A stretch of DNA of 64,000 bases from Eulemur rufifrons (Eukaryota > Chordata > Mammalia > Primates > Lemuridae): the NCBI RefSeq assembly GCF_041146395.1, contig NW_027182879.1, forward strand, positions 821,527-885,526, given 5' to 3'. The notes below the pieces were generated by a model, which did no database searches, was not told the origin of the DNA, and saw only the letters and a program-made list of their open reading frames with translations. Below, one piece after another: positions 12,861 through 26,010 of this stretch. The first letter of the stretch is position 1. Each line of letters opens with the position of its first letter. The position numbers were made by a program, and so were the translations under genes.

Positions 12861-15800
12861 GCTTTAACAATCATTTGCTTCATCAGCTGTGATTCCACCA
12901 TGGGTCTCTTGACCGCTCTATGAGTGGGCCCTGTTAACAGGCTAGTTCAAAGAATTATGCGGCAGAGCTTTTCAAATAACCACTACGATGAAAATTAATT
13001 GACAGCTTTTGCAGCACCTTTCACAATAATTGTGATAAGGTTCATCTGTGCCTCCTTAAACCCAAGATGGCTGCCATGGACAAACGTGTGCTGAGGCCTA
13101 GGTCACTTGCTCTTGCCAATACTTGGTATGGGTGTCTGGCAATAAGCCAGGCTTTTAGGTATAATTCCACCATCCTATCTCCATTATTTTAAAAGCCAGA
13201 GGACACTTCACCAGATAGCATAAGGATGAGTCGCTGGAGGGGAGGTTTTTGTGTGGGGTGATTGGGGCTGGGGGCAGGCCATCTGTCAATCCGATGGGTT
13301 GTTTTTGTTATCCCTAGAGAAGAGAAGTAGGCTTGTGTGTTGTAGGAAAAAGTGCGGACCCTGTTTCAGTCTTAGACTTTAAGAGGATCCGCACTTTTCA
13401 GCCTGTTCCTTTAAGAATCTTTTGATTGATCACCTGGGAATCCACCATGGTTCTCTAGACCCATCTATGCATGGGCACAATAAACTGGCTTGTTCCAAGA
13501 AGTATGCTACAGAGCTTTTGAATTAACCAGTACGTTGAGAATTCTTTGCCAGTTTTTCAGCACGTTTCACCGTAATTGTAATAACGTTTGTATGTGCCTC
13601 TGTAAACCCATGATGGCTGCCATGGACATAACTATACTGAGGTGTAGCCTACTTGGTGTTGCCTACTTTTGTTAGTGAAGACTTACAAGAAGCCATTCTT
13701 CTAAGTATCATTCCACCATTCTTTCTCCATTGTTTAAAAATGCACGGAAATTTTGCAAGTTTTCATAATAATCAGTAGCTGGAGGGGACGTATTTTTTCG
13801 TGAGGTCGTTGTGGATGAGGGGTCCGGCCTTTGGTCAGTTCGCAGGTTTGTTTTTATTATCCCCAGAGAGGAGAAGTGGGCATGTGTGTGGCAGGTGAAA
13901 AATCCAGATCCAGTCTCAGAGACTGAAACAGGATCCGCACTTTTCATCCGGTTCTTATAGGAATCCGTCGCTTGATCAGCTGGGAATCCACCATGGTTCT
14001 CTACACCCCACTATGCGTGCGCCCAGTTAACTGGCTAGTTTAATGAAGTTGCCGCAGAGCTCTTCAAATAACCACTACTATAGTAATTATTTGCCAGCTT
14101 TCCACACTTTTAACATAATTTTATCAGGTTCATCTGTGCTTCCTTAAATCTTGATGGCTGCCCCGGTCAAACCTATGCTGAGGCCTAGGTCACTTCCTGT
14201 TGCCAATAATTGGTATGGGATTCTGGCAATAAGCCAGTCTTTTAGGTATAATTCCACCATCCTATCTCCATTATTTTAAAAGGCAGAGGACCTTTCGCCA
14301 GATAGCATAAGGATGAGTGGCTGTAGGGGACGCTTTTGTGTGCGGTGATGGGGGGCGGGGGCAGGCCATCTGTGAATCCGATGGCTTGTTTTTGTTATCT
14401 CTAGAGAGGAGAAGTGGGCATGTGTGTTGCAGGCAAAAAGTGCATATACTCTTTCAGTCTTTGACTGAAACATGATCCGCACTTTTGAGCCTGTTCCTTT
14501 AAGAATCCTTTGATTCATCACCTGGGAATCCACCATGGTTCTCTAGACACCTCTATGCGTGGGCCCAGAAAACTGCCTGGTTTCAAGAAGTATTTCACAG
14601 AGCTTTTGAAATAACCACTACTTTGAGAATTACTTGCCAGTTTTTGCAGCACCTTTCACCATAATTGTCATAAGTTTCGTCTCTTCCTCCTTAATCTCGA
14701 GATGGCTGCCATGGACAAAACTATGCTGGGGCCTAGCTCGCTTGGTGTGGCCGATACTTGGTACTGGAGACTGGCAAGTATACATTCTTTTAAGTAACAT
14801 TTCACCATCCTTTTTCCACTATTTTAAAACTCAGAGCACCTTTCGGCAGTTAGAATGGAAGGAGTGGCTGGAGGCGAAGTTTTTATGTGGGGTCTGGTCG
14901 CTGGTGGGGAAAGCCCTCTGTCAGATCTGTGGTTTCTTTTTATTATCCCCAGAGAGGAGAAGTGGGCATGTGTTTGGCAGGTGAAAAGTGCAGATCCTGT
15001 TTCAGAGAATGAAACAGGATCCGCATGTTCATCCCGTTCCTTTAAGAATCCTTTACTTCATCAGCTGGGAATCCACCATGGTTCTCTACAACCCACTATG
15101 CATGGGCCCAGTTAACTGGCTATTTCAAAGAAGTATGCCGCAGAACTTTTGAAATAACCACTACCATGGAAATTATTTGCCAGCTTTTCCAGCACTTTTA
15201 CCATAATTTTGATAAGGTTCATCTGTCCTTCCTTAAAGCCTAGATTGCTGCCACGGACAAACCTATACTGAAGGCTCTCTCACTTGGTGTTACCAATACT
15301 TGGTATGGGAGTCTGACGAGAATCCCGTCTTCTAAATATCATTGCACCATCCTTTCTCCCTTATATTAAAAGGCAGAGCAACTTTCGGCAGTTAGCATAA
15401 GGATGAGTCAACGGAGGGGACGTTTTTGTGTGGGGTCGGGGTGTGTTGGGGGACAGTCCGTCTGTCAGTCTGGTGGTTTCTATTTATTATGCCCAGATAG
15501 GGAAGTGGATATGTGTGTGGCAGGTGAAAAGTGCGGATCCCGTTTCTGCCTTAGACTGAAACAGGATCTGCACTTTTCAGCCTGTTCCTTCAAAAATCCT
15601 TTGATTCATCACCTGGGAATCCACCATGGTTCCATAGACCCCTCCAAGCATGGGCCCATGTCACTGGCCAGTACCAAGATGTATGCCGCACATCTTTTGA
15701 GATAAACACTATGAGTAGAATTATTTGCCAATTTTTGGAGCACATATCACCAAAATTGTGATAAGGTTCGACTGTGCCTCCTTAAACACATGATGGCTGC

Positions 15801-16125
15801 CACGGAGAAAACTAAGCTGAGGCCTAGCTGACTTGGATTTCCCAACACTTGTTACTGGAGCCTGGAAGGAGGGCATTCTTTTAAGTATCATTCCACTATC
15901 CTTTCTTCATTATTTAAAAATGCAGGGAACCTTATGCAAGTTAACATACTAAATAGTAGCTGGAGAGGACTTTTTTTTGTGGGGTCAGTGTGGGTGGGGT
16001 CGCAGGCCCTATGTCAGTTCGCTGGTTTGTATTTGTTTTCCCCAGAGAGGAGAAGTGGGCATGTCTGTGGCAGGTGAAAAGTGCGGATACCGTTTCTGTC
16101 TTAGACTGAAACAGGACCCGAACTT
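12861..16125 (+). repeat. Array block 5: A, B, A', C, E, D (complete six-monomer cycle)
   Basis: Class segments are near 13110 (A), 13650 (B), 14200 (A'), 14740 (C), 15290 (E) and 15830 (D). The block is about 3,265 bp, six units of about 544 bp. It is one of the cleanest examples of the full class order. Confidence 0.8.
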
Positions 16126-17225
16126 TTGACCCCGTTCCTTTAAGAATCCTTTGGTTCATCAGCTGGGAATCCACCATGGGTTCTAGACCGCTCTATTCGT
16201 GGGCTCAGTTAACTGGCTAGTTCAAAGAATTATGCCGCAGAGCTTTTGAAATAACCACTACCATGAGAATTATTTGCCAGCTTTTCCAGCACTTTTACCA
16301 TAATTTTGATAAGGTTCATCTGTGCTTCCTTAAACCCTAGATGGCTGCCACGGACAAACCTATATGGAGGGCTACTCGTTTGGTGTTGCCAATACTTGGT
16401 ACGGGAGTCTCACAAGAATCCAGTCTTTTAATTACCATTGCACCATCCTTTCTCCCTTATATTAAAAGGCAGAGCAACTTTCGGCAGTTAGCATAAGGAT
16501 GAGTCAACGGAGGGGACGTTTTTGTGTGGGCTCGGGGTGGGTTTGGGGACAGTTCCTCTCTCAGTCCGGTGGTTTGAATTTATCATGCCCAGACAGGGAA
16601 GTGGATATGTGAGTGGCAGGTGAAAAGTGCGGTTCATGTTTCAGTCTTAGACTGAAACAGGATCCGCAGTTGTCAGCCTGTTCCTTTAAAGATCCTTTGA
16701 TTCATCAGCTGGGAATCCACCATGCTTCCCTAGACCACTCCATACATGGGCCCATGTAACTGGCCAATACCAAGATGTATGGTGTACAGCTTTTGAGATA
16801 AATACAACGTGTAGAATTATTTGCCAGTTTTTGCAGCACATATCACCCTAATGGTGATAAGGTTCGTCTGTGCCTCCTTATACATAAGATGGCTGCCACG
16901 GAGAAAACTATGCTGAGGCCTAGCTGACTTAGATTTCACGACACTTGTTACTGGAGCCTGGAAGGAGGCCATTCTTTTAAGTATCATTCCACCATCGTTT
17001 CTCCATTATTTTAAAATGCAGGGAACTTTTTGCAAGTTAGCATAAGAATTAGTAGGTGGAGGGGACTTTTTTTGTGTGCGGTCGGTGTGGGTGGGTGGCG
17101 CAGGCCATCTGTGAGTTCGCTGGTTTGTTTTTATTTTCCCCAGAGAGGAGAATTGGACACTTGTGTGGCAGGTGTAAAGTGTGGATTCCGTTTCTGTCTT
17201 AGACTGAAACAGGTCGGGCACTTTT
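16126..17225 (+). repeat. Array block 6: E, D dimer
   Basis: Class segments are near 16380 (E) and 16930 (D). This two-monomer cycle directly follows an E-D pair at the end of block 5, as expected from unequal exchange or a local dimer duplication. Confidence 0.75.
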
Positions 17226-20200
17226 CACCCCATTCCTTTAAGAACCCTTTGCATCATCAGCTGAGAATCCACCGTGGGTCTCTAGACCGCTCCATGCATG
17301 GGCCTAGTTAACTCTCTGGTTCAAAGGATTATGCCATAGAGCTTTTGATATAACCACTACCATGAGAATTGTTTGACAGCTTTTGCAGCACCTTTCACCA
17401 TAAGTGTGATAAGGTTCATCTGTGCCTCCTTAAACCGAAGATTGCTGCCACAGAGAAACCTATGCTGAGGCCTAGGTCACTTGCTGTTGCCAATACTTGG
17501 TATGGGAGTCTGTTAATAAGCCAGTCTTTCTGGTATAATTCCACCATCCTATCTCCATTATTTTAAAAGGCAGAGGACCTTTCTCCAGATAGCATAAGGA
17601 TGTGTCGCTGGAGGGGACGTTTTTGTGTCGGGTGGTGCTGGGCGGGGGCAGGCCATCTGTCAATACGATGGGTTTTTTTTGGTATCCCTAGAGAGGAGAA
17701 GTGGGCATGTGTGTTGCAGGCAAAAGGTGCATATACTGTTTCAGTCTTAGACTGAAAAAGGATCCGCACTTTTCGGCCTGTTCCTTTAAGAATCCTTTGA
17801 TTCATCACCTAGGAATCCACCATGGTTCTCTAGACCTCTCTCTGCGTGGGCACAGGTAACTGGCTTGTTCCAAGAAGTATGCCGCAGAGCTTATGAATTA
17901 ACGAGTATGTTCAGAATTATTCGCCAGGTTTTCAGCATGTCTCACCATAATTGTGATAACGTTTGTATGTGCCTCCTTAAACCGAAGATGGCTGTGACGG
18001 ACATAACTATTCTGAGGCGTATCAGACTTGGAGTTGCCTATTTTTTTTAGTGGAGACTGACACGAAGCCATTCTTCTAAGTATCATTCCACCAACCTTTC
18101 CCCATTATTTTGAAATGCAGGGAACCTTTTGCAAGTTAGCATAATAACTAGTAGGTGGAGTGGATTTTTTTTTTTGTGTGGGGTCGGTGTGGGTGGGGGG
18201 CCCAGGCCCTCTGTCTGTTCTCTGGTTTGATTTTATTTTCCCTACAGAGGAGAAGTGGGCATGTGAGTGGCAGGTGAAAAGTGCACATACCGTTTCTGCT
18301 TTAGAATGAAACATGACCCGCATTTTTCACCCCGTACCTTTAAGAATCCTTTGCTTCATCAGCTGGGAATCCCCCATGGTTCTCTACACCCCACCACGTG
18401 GGGGCCAAGTTAACTGGCTAGTTCAAAGAAGTATGCCGCAGAGCCTTTGAAATAACCACTACAATGGAAATTATTTGACAGGTTTTCCAGCACTTTTACC
18501 ATAATTTTGATAAGGTTCATCTGTGCTTCTTTAAACTCTACATTTTCTGCCACGGACAAACCTATATGGAGGGCTACTCGCTTGGTGTTCCCAATACTTG
18601 TTATGGGAGTCTGACAAGAATCCAGTCATTTTATTATCTTTGCACCATCCTTTCTCCCTTATATTAAGAGGCGGAGCAACTTTCGGCAGTTAGCATAAGA
18701 ATGAGTCACTGGAGGGGACGTTTTTGTGTGGGGTCTTGGTGGGTTGGGGACCAAGGCCCTCTGTCAGTCCAGAGGTTTTTTTTTTATTATGCCCAGACAG
18801 GGGAAGTGGATATGTGTGTGGCAGGTGAAAAGTGCGGATCCTGTTTCAGTCTTAGACTGAAACAGGATCCGAACTTTTAAGCCTGTTCCTTTAAGAATCC
18901 TTTGAGTAATCTCCTGGGAATCCACCATGGTTCTCTAGACACCTCTATGCGTGGGCACAGGTAACTGGCTTGTTCCAAGAAGTATGCCGCAGAGCTTTGA
19001 ATTAACCAGTGCATTGAGAATTATTTGCCAGGTTTTCAGCACGTTTCACCACAATTTTCATAACGTTTGTATGTGCCTCCTTAATCCCAAGATGGTTGCC
19101 ACGGACATAACTATGCTGAGGAGTAGCTGACTTGGTGTTGCCTATTTTTGTTAGTGGAGACTTACAAGAAGCCATTCTTCTAAGTATCATTCCACCATCC
19201 TTTCTCCATTATTTAAAAATGCAGGGAAAGTTTGCAAGTTAGCATAATAAATAGTAGCTGGAGGTGAGTTTTTTTTGTGGGTAGGTGTGGGTGGGGGGGG
19301 CAGGATCTCTGTCAGTTCGCTGGTTTGTTTTTATTATCCCCAGAGAAGAGAAGTGGGCTTGTGTGTGCCAAGTGAATAGTGCGGATCCCGTTTCAGAGAC
19401 TGAAACAGGATCCGCACTTTTTATCCCGTTGCTTTAAGAATCCTTGGCTTCATCATCTCGGAATCCAGCATGGTTCTCTACACTCCACTATTCGTGGGCC
19501 CAGTTAACTGGCTTGTACAAAGTGGTATGCCGCAGAGCTTTTGAAATCACCACTACCATGGAAATTATTTGCCTGCTTTTTCAGCACCTTTACCATAATT
19601 TTGATAAGGTTCATCTGTGCTTCCTTAAACCCTAGAAGGCTGCTATGGACAAACCTATACGGAGGGCTATCTGGCTCGGTGTTGCCAATACTTGGTATCA
19701 GAGTCTGACAAGAATCCAGTCTTTTAATGATCACTGCACCATCCTTTCTCCGCTATATTAAAAGGCATAGCAACTTTTGGCAGTTAGCATAAGGATGAGT
19801 CACAGGAGGGGAAGTTTTTGTGTGGGGTTGGCTTTGGTCGGGGGACAGGCCCTCTGTCAGTCTGGCGGTTTCTATTTATTATGCCCAGACAGGGGAAGTG
19901 GATATGTTTGTGGCAGGTGAAAAGTGCAGATCCTGTTTCAGTCTTAGACTGAAACAGGGTCCGCACTTTTCAGTCTGTTCCTTTAAAAATCCTTTGATTC
20001 ATCAGCTGGGAATCCACCATGGTTCCCTGGACCCCTCCATGCATGGGCCCAGGTAACTGGCCAGTATCAAGATGTATGCCGCAGAACTTTTGAAATAAAC
20101 ACTACATATAAAATTATTTGCCATTTTTTGCGGCACATACCACCATAATTCTGATAAGTTTCCTCTGTGCGTCCTTAAACTCAAGATGGCTGCCATGGAC

Positions 20201-20530
20201 ATAACTATGCTGAGGCCTAGCTCACTTGGATTTCACGATACTTGTTACTGGAGCCTGGAAGGAGGCCATTCTTTTAAGTATCATTCCACCATTCTTTCCC
20301 AATTTTATTTTAAAATGCAGGGAACCTTTTGCAAGTTAGCATAATAATTAGTATCTGGAGGGGACTTTTTTTTAATTTTGTGGGGTCGGGGTGGGTGGGG
20401 TTGCAAGCCCTCTGTCAGTTCCCTTGTTTGTTTTTACTTTACCAAGAGAGGAGAACTGAGCATGTGTGTGTCAGTTGTAAAGTGCGGATCCTGTTGCTGA
20501 CTTAGACTGAAACAGGACCCCCACTTTTCC
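17226..20530 (+). repeat. Array block 7: A, B, E, B, E, D
   Basis: Class segments are near 17480 (A), 18030 (B), 18580 (E), 19130 (B), 19680 (E) and 20230 (D). A and C are absent after the first monomer and a B-E pair is repeated, suggesting duplication of a B-E dimer. A full palindrome is at 18828-18878. Confidence 0.75.
18828..18878. repeat. Representative 51-nt palindrome (long-centre form)
   Basis: Left arm AAAAGTGCGGATCC...CAGTCT, one central T, and a right arm matching except for one A (GGATCCGAACTTTT). This CAGTCTTAGACTG centre is usual in classes A, D, E and F. Monomers following A' and C segments mostly have shorter centres, CAGAGACTG or CAGAGAATG. Confidence 0.9.
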
Positions 20531-23265
20531 CCCTGTTCCTTTAAGAATCCTTTGCTTGAGTAGCTGCGAATCCACCATGAGTCTCTAGACCCCTCTATGC
20601 GTGGGCCCAGTTAGCTGGCTAGTTCAAAGAACTATACCGCAGAGCTTTTGAAGTAACCACTACCATGAGAATTATCCGAGAGGTTTTGAAGCACCTTTCA
20701 CCATAATTGTGATAAGGTTAATCTGCGCCTCCTTAAACCCAAGATGGCTGCCACGGACAAACCTATGCTGAGGCCTAGGTCACTTGCTGTTGCCAATACC
20801 TGGTATGGGAGTCTGGAAATAAGCCAGTGTTTAAGGTATAATTCCACCATCCTATCTCCGTTATTTTAAAAGGCAGAGGACCTTTCGCCAGATAGCATAA
20901 GGATGAGTCACTGGAGGGGATGTTTTTGTGTGGTGTGGTGGGGGGCGGGGGCAGGCCAACTGTCAATCTGATGGGTTGTTTTTGTTATCCCTAGAGAGGA
21001 GAAGTGGGCATGTGTGTTACAGGCAAAAAGTGCGGATCCTGTTTCAGTCCTAGATTGAAACAGGATCCGCACTTTTCAGCCTGTTCCTTTAAGAATCCTT
21101 TGATTCATCACCTGGGAATCCACCATGGTTCTCTAGACCCGTCTATCCGTGGGCACAGGTAACTGGCTTGTTACAAAAAGTATGCCACAGAGCTTTTGAA
21201 TTAACCAGTATGTTGAGAATTCTTTGCCAGGTTTTCAGCACGTTTCACCATAATTGTGATAACGTTAGTACGTGCCTCCTTAAACCCAAGTTGGCTGCCA
21301 CAGACATAACTATGCTGAGGCGTAGCTGACTTGGTCTTGCCTAGTTTTGTTAGTGGACACTTACAAGAAGCCATTCTTCTAAGTATCATTCCACAATACT
21401 TTCTCCATTGTTTAAAAATGCAAGGATTTTGCAAGTTAGCATAATAATTAGTAGCTGGAGGGGACTTTTTTTTTGGTGCGGTCGGTGTGGGGGGGGCAGG
21501 CCCTCTGTCAGTTCGTTGGTTTGTTATTATTTTCCCCAGAGATGAGAAGTGGGCATGTGTGTGGCAATTGAAAAGTGCGGAACCTGTTTCAGTCTTAGGC
21601 AGAAACAGGATCCCCACTTTTCACCCCGTTTCATTGAGAATCGTTTACTTCATCAGCTGGGAATCCACCATGTTTGTCTAGACCCCTCTATGCATGGGCC
21701 CAGAAAACTGCCAGGTTCCAAGAAGTATTCTACAGAGCTTTTGAAATAACCACTACATTGAGAATTATTTGCCAGTTTTTGGAGCATCTTCCACCATAAT
21801 TGTCATAAGGTTCGTTTCTTCCTCCTTAATCTCAAGATGGCTGCCACAGACAAAACTATGCTGAGGCCTAGCTCACTTGGTGTAGCCGATACTTGGTACT
21901 GGTGACTGGCAAGATTACATACTTTTAAGTACCATTCCACCATCCTTTCTCCACTATTTTAAAAGCCAGAGCACCTTTGGGCAGTTAGAATAACAAGGAG
22001 TTGCTGGAGGGGAAATTTTTATGTTGAGTCTGGGGGGCTAGTGAGGCAAGCCCTCTGTCAGTTCTGTGGTTTGTTTTTATTATCCCAAGAGAAGAGAAGT
22101 GGGCATGTGTGGGGCAGGTGAAAAGTGCGGATCCTGTTTCAGAGACTGAAACAGGATCCCCACTTTTTATCCTGATCCTTTAAGAATCCTTTGCTTCATC
22201 AGCTGGGAATCCACCATGCTTCTCTACACCGCACTATGCGTGGGCCCAGTTAACTGGCTAGTTCAAAGAAGTATGCCGCACAGCTTTTGAAATAACCACT
22301 ACCAGGGAAATGATTTGCCAGCTTTTCCAGCACTTCTACCAGAATTTTGATAAGGTTCATCTTTGCTTCCTTAAACCCTAGATGGCTGCCACGGACAAAC
22401 CCATACTGAGGGCTATCTGGCTTGCTGTTGCCAATACTTGGTACGGGAGTCTGACAACAATCCAGGCTTTTAATTATCATTGCACCATCCTTTCTCCCTT
22501 ATATTAAAAGGCAGAACAACTTTCGGCAGTTAGCATGAGGATGAGTCACTGGAGGGGACGTTTTTGTGTGGGGTCGGGGTGGGTTGGGGGACAGGCCCTC
22601 TGTCAGTCCGGCAGTTTGTATTTATTATGCCCAGACAGGGGAAGTGGATATGTGTGTGGCAGGTGAAAAGTACAGATCCTGTTTCAGTCTTAGACTGAAA
22701 CAGGATCCGCACTTTTCAGTCTGTTCCTTTAAAAATCCTTTGATTCATCAGCTGGAAATCCACCATGGTTCCCTAGACCACTCTATGCATGGGCCCAGGT
22801 AACTGGCCAGTACCAAGATGTATGCCGCAGAGCCTTTGAAATAGAGACTATGTGTAAAATTATTTGCCAATCTTAAGAGCACATAACACCATAATTGTGA
22901 TAAGGTTTGTCTGTGCCTCCTTGAACACAAGACGGCTGCCACAGAGAAAACTATGCTGAGGCCTAGCTTACTTGGATTACACTACACTTGTAACTGGAAT
23001 CCGGAAGAGGCCATTCTTTTAAGAATCATTCCACCATCTTTTCAACATTATTTTAAAATGCAGGGAACCTTTTGCAAGTTAGCATAATAATTAGTAGCTG
23101 GAGGGGACTTTTTTGTGTGTGTGGTCATTTTGGGTGGGGGGCGCAGGCCCTCTGTCAGTTCGCTGGTTTCTTTTTATTTTCCCCAGAGACGAGAAGTGGG
23201 CATGTGTGTGGCAGGTGAAAAGTGCGGATCTCGTTTCTGTCTTAGACTGAAACAGGACCCGCACT
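20531..23265 (+). repeat. Array block 8: A, B, C, E, D (five-monomer cycle)
   Basis: Class segments are near 20780 (A), 21330 (B), 21880 (C), 22420 (E) and 22970 (D). Length is about 2,735 bp. Same class order as block 2. Confidence 0.8.
20740..20752 (+). promoter_or_regulatory. YY1-like box, representative of one per monomer
   Basis: CAAGATGGCTGCC fits the known YY1 consensus (core AAGATGGC) except for T at the position usually G in the following GGC. The core GATGGCTGCCA recurs in most monomers of every class, with flanks varying by class (CCCAAG in A/B, CCCTAG in E/A', CTCGAG in C, ACACAAG in D). Occupancy is inference. Confidence 0.5.
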
Positions 23266-26010
23266 TTTATCCCCGTTTCTTTAAGAATCCTTTGCTTCAT
23301 CAGCTGGGAAGCCACCATGGGTCTCTAGAACGCTCTATGCGTGCGCCCAGTTAACAGGCTAGTTCAAAGAAGTATGCCACAGAGCTTTTGAAATAGCCTC
23401 TACCATGAGAATTATTTGACAGCTTTTGCAGCACCTTTCACCATAATTGTTATAAGGTTTATCTGTGCCTCCTTAAACCCAAGATGGCTGCCACGGACTA
23501 ACCTATGCTGAGGCCTAGGTCACTTGCTGTTGCCAATACTTGGTATGGGAATCTGGCAATAAGCCAGTCTTTTAGGTATAATTCCACCATCCTATCTCCA
23601 TTATTTTAAAAGAGAGGACCTTTCGCTAGATAGCATAAGGATGAATAGCTGGAGGGGAGGTCTTTGTGTGGGGTGTTGTGGGACGGGGGCAGTCCATCTG
23701 TCAATCTGATGGGTTGTTTTTGTTATCCCTAGAGAGGAGAAGTGGGCATGTGTGTTGCAGGCAGAAATTGCAGATCCTGTTTCAGTCTTACACTGAAACA
23801 GGATCCACACGTTTCAGCCTGTTCCTTTAAGAATCCTTTGATTCATCACCTGGGAATCTACCATGGTTCTCTATACCCCTCTATGCATTGGCAGAGGTAA
23901 ATGGCTTGTTCCAAGAAGTATGCTGCAGAGCTTTTAAATTAACCAGTACGTTGAGAATTATTTGCCAGGTTTTCAGCACGTTTCACCATAATTGTGATAA
24001 TGTTTGTATGTGCCTCCTTAAACGCAAGATGGCTGCCACGGACATAACTATGCTGAGACATAGCTGACTTGCTGTTGCCTATTTTTGTTAGTGGAGACTG
24101 ACAAGAAGCCATTCTTCTAAGTATCATTCCACCATCCTTTCTCCATTATTTAAAAATGCAGGGAACATTTTGCAAGTTAGCATAATAATTAGTAGCTGCA
24201 GGAGACTATTTTTTTTGTGTGTGTGTTCGGTGTGGGTGGGGGACGGCAGGCCCTCTGTCAGTTCACTGGTTTGTTTTTATTATCCCCAGAGAGGGGAAGT
24301 GGGCATATGTGTGGCAGGTGAAAAGTGCGGATCCTGTTTCAGTCTCAGACAGAAACAGAATCTGCACATTTCACCCCATTCCATTAATAATCCTTTATTT
24401 CAACAGCTGAGAATCCAGCATGGTTCTCTAGGCCACTCTGCTTGGGCCCAGAAAACTGCCTGGTTCCATGAAGTATTCCACAGTGCTTTTGAAATAACCA
24501 ATATGTTGAGAATTATTTGCCAGTTTTTGCAGCATCTTTCACCATAATTGTCATAAGGTTCGTCTCTTCCTCCTTAACCTCGAGATGCCTGCCATGGACA
24601 AAACTATGCTGTGGCCTAGCTCACTTGGTGTGGCCGATACTTGGTACTGGAGACTGGCAGGATTACATTTTTTAAAGTATCATTCCACCATCCTTTCTCC
24701 ACTATTTTAAAACCCAAAGCAGCTTTCTGCAGTTAGAATAACAAGGAGTCACTGGAGGGGAAGTTTTTATGTGGGGTCTGGGTGGCTGGTGCGGCAAGCC
24801 CTCTGTCCGTTCTGTGGTTTCTTTTTATTAACCCCAGAGAGGAGAAGTGGGCATGTGGGTGGCAGGTGAAAAGTGCGGATCCCGTTTTGTCTTAGACTGA
24901 AACGGGATCCGCATTTTCATCCCGTTCCTTTAAGAATCCTTTGCTTCATCAGCTGGGAATTCACCTTGGATGTCTAGACTGCTCTATCTGTGGGCCCAGT
25001 TAACTTGCTAGTTCAAAGAATTATGCCTCAGAGCTTTTGAAATAACCACTACCATAAGAATTATTTGAGAGCTTTTGCAGCACCTTTCACCATAATTGTG
25101 ATAAGATTCATCTGTGCTTCATTAAACCCAAGATGGCTGCAATGGACACACCTATGCTGAGAACTAGGTCCCTTGCTGTTGCCAATACTTGGTATGGGAG
25201 TCTGGCAATAAGCCAGTCTTTTAAATATTGGAACATCCTTTCTCCCTTACGTTAAAAGGCAGAGCAACTTTCGGCAGTTAGCATAAGGATGAGTCACGGG
25301 AGGGGACGTTTTTGTGTGGGGTCATGGTGGGTTAGGGCACAGGCCCTCTGTCAGTTTGGTGGTTTGTATTTATTATGCCCAGAGAGGGGAAGTGGATATG
25401 TGCGTGGCAGATGAAAAGTGCGAATCCTGTGTCAGTCTTAGACTGACACAGGATACGCTCTTTTCAGCCTGTTCCTTTAAAAATCCTTTGATTCATCAGC
25501 TGGAAATCCACCATGGTTCCCTAGATCCCTCTATGCATGGGCCCAGGTAACTGGCCTGTACCAAGATGTATGCCACAGAGCTTTTGAAATAAACACTATG
25601 TTTAGACTTATTTGCCAGTTTTTGCAGCACATATCACCATAATTGTGATAAGGTTCGTCTGTGCCTCCTTAAACACAAAATGGCTGCCACGGAGAAAACT
25701 ATGGTGAGGCCTAGCTCACGTGGAATTCACAACACTAGTTACTGGAGCCTGGAAGGAGGCCATTCTTTTAAGTATCATTCCACCATCGTTTCTCCATTAT
25801 TTTAAAATGCAGGGAAACTTTTGCAAGTTAGCATAATAATTAGTAGCTGGAAGCGACTTTGACTTTTTTGTGGTGTCGGAGTGGGTCGGGGGCACAGGCC
25901 TTCTGTCAGTTCGCTGGTTTGTTTTTCTTTCCCCAGTGAGGAGAAGTGGGCATGTGTGTGGCAGGTTAAAAGTGCCGATCCATTTTTTGTCTTAGACTGA
26001 AACAGGACCC
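23266..26010 (+). repeat. Array block 9: A, B, C, A/E hybrid, D
   Basis: Class segments are near 23520 (A), 24070 (B), 24620 (C), 25180 (hybrid) and 25730 (D). The hybrid monomer reads as class A up to AAGCCAGTCTTTTAA (about 25,225) and as class E from CATCCTTTCTCCCTTA onward, so it is an inter-class recombinant standing in the usual E position. Its palindrome has a matched change in both arms (25414-25464). Confidence 0.75.
25414..25464. repeat. Palindrome with matched change TGTGTCAG/CTGACACA
   Basis: The usual TGTTTCAG is TGTGTCAG in the left arm and the usual CTGAAACA is CTGACACA in the right arm, a matched transversion. Other differences in the same copy (GCGAATCC on the left, GGATACGCTC on the right) are not matched. 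Confidence 0.85.
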
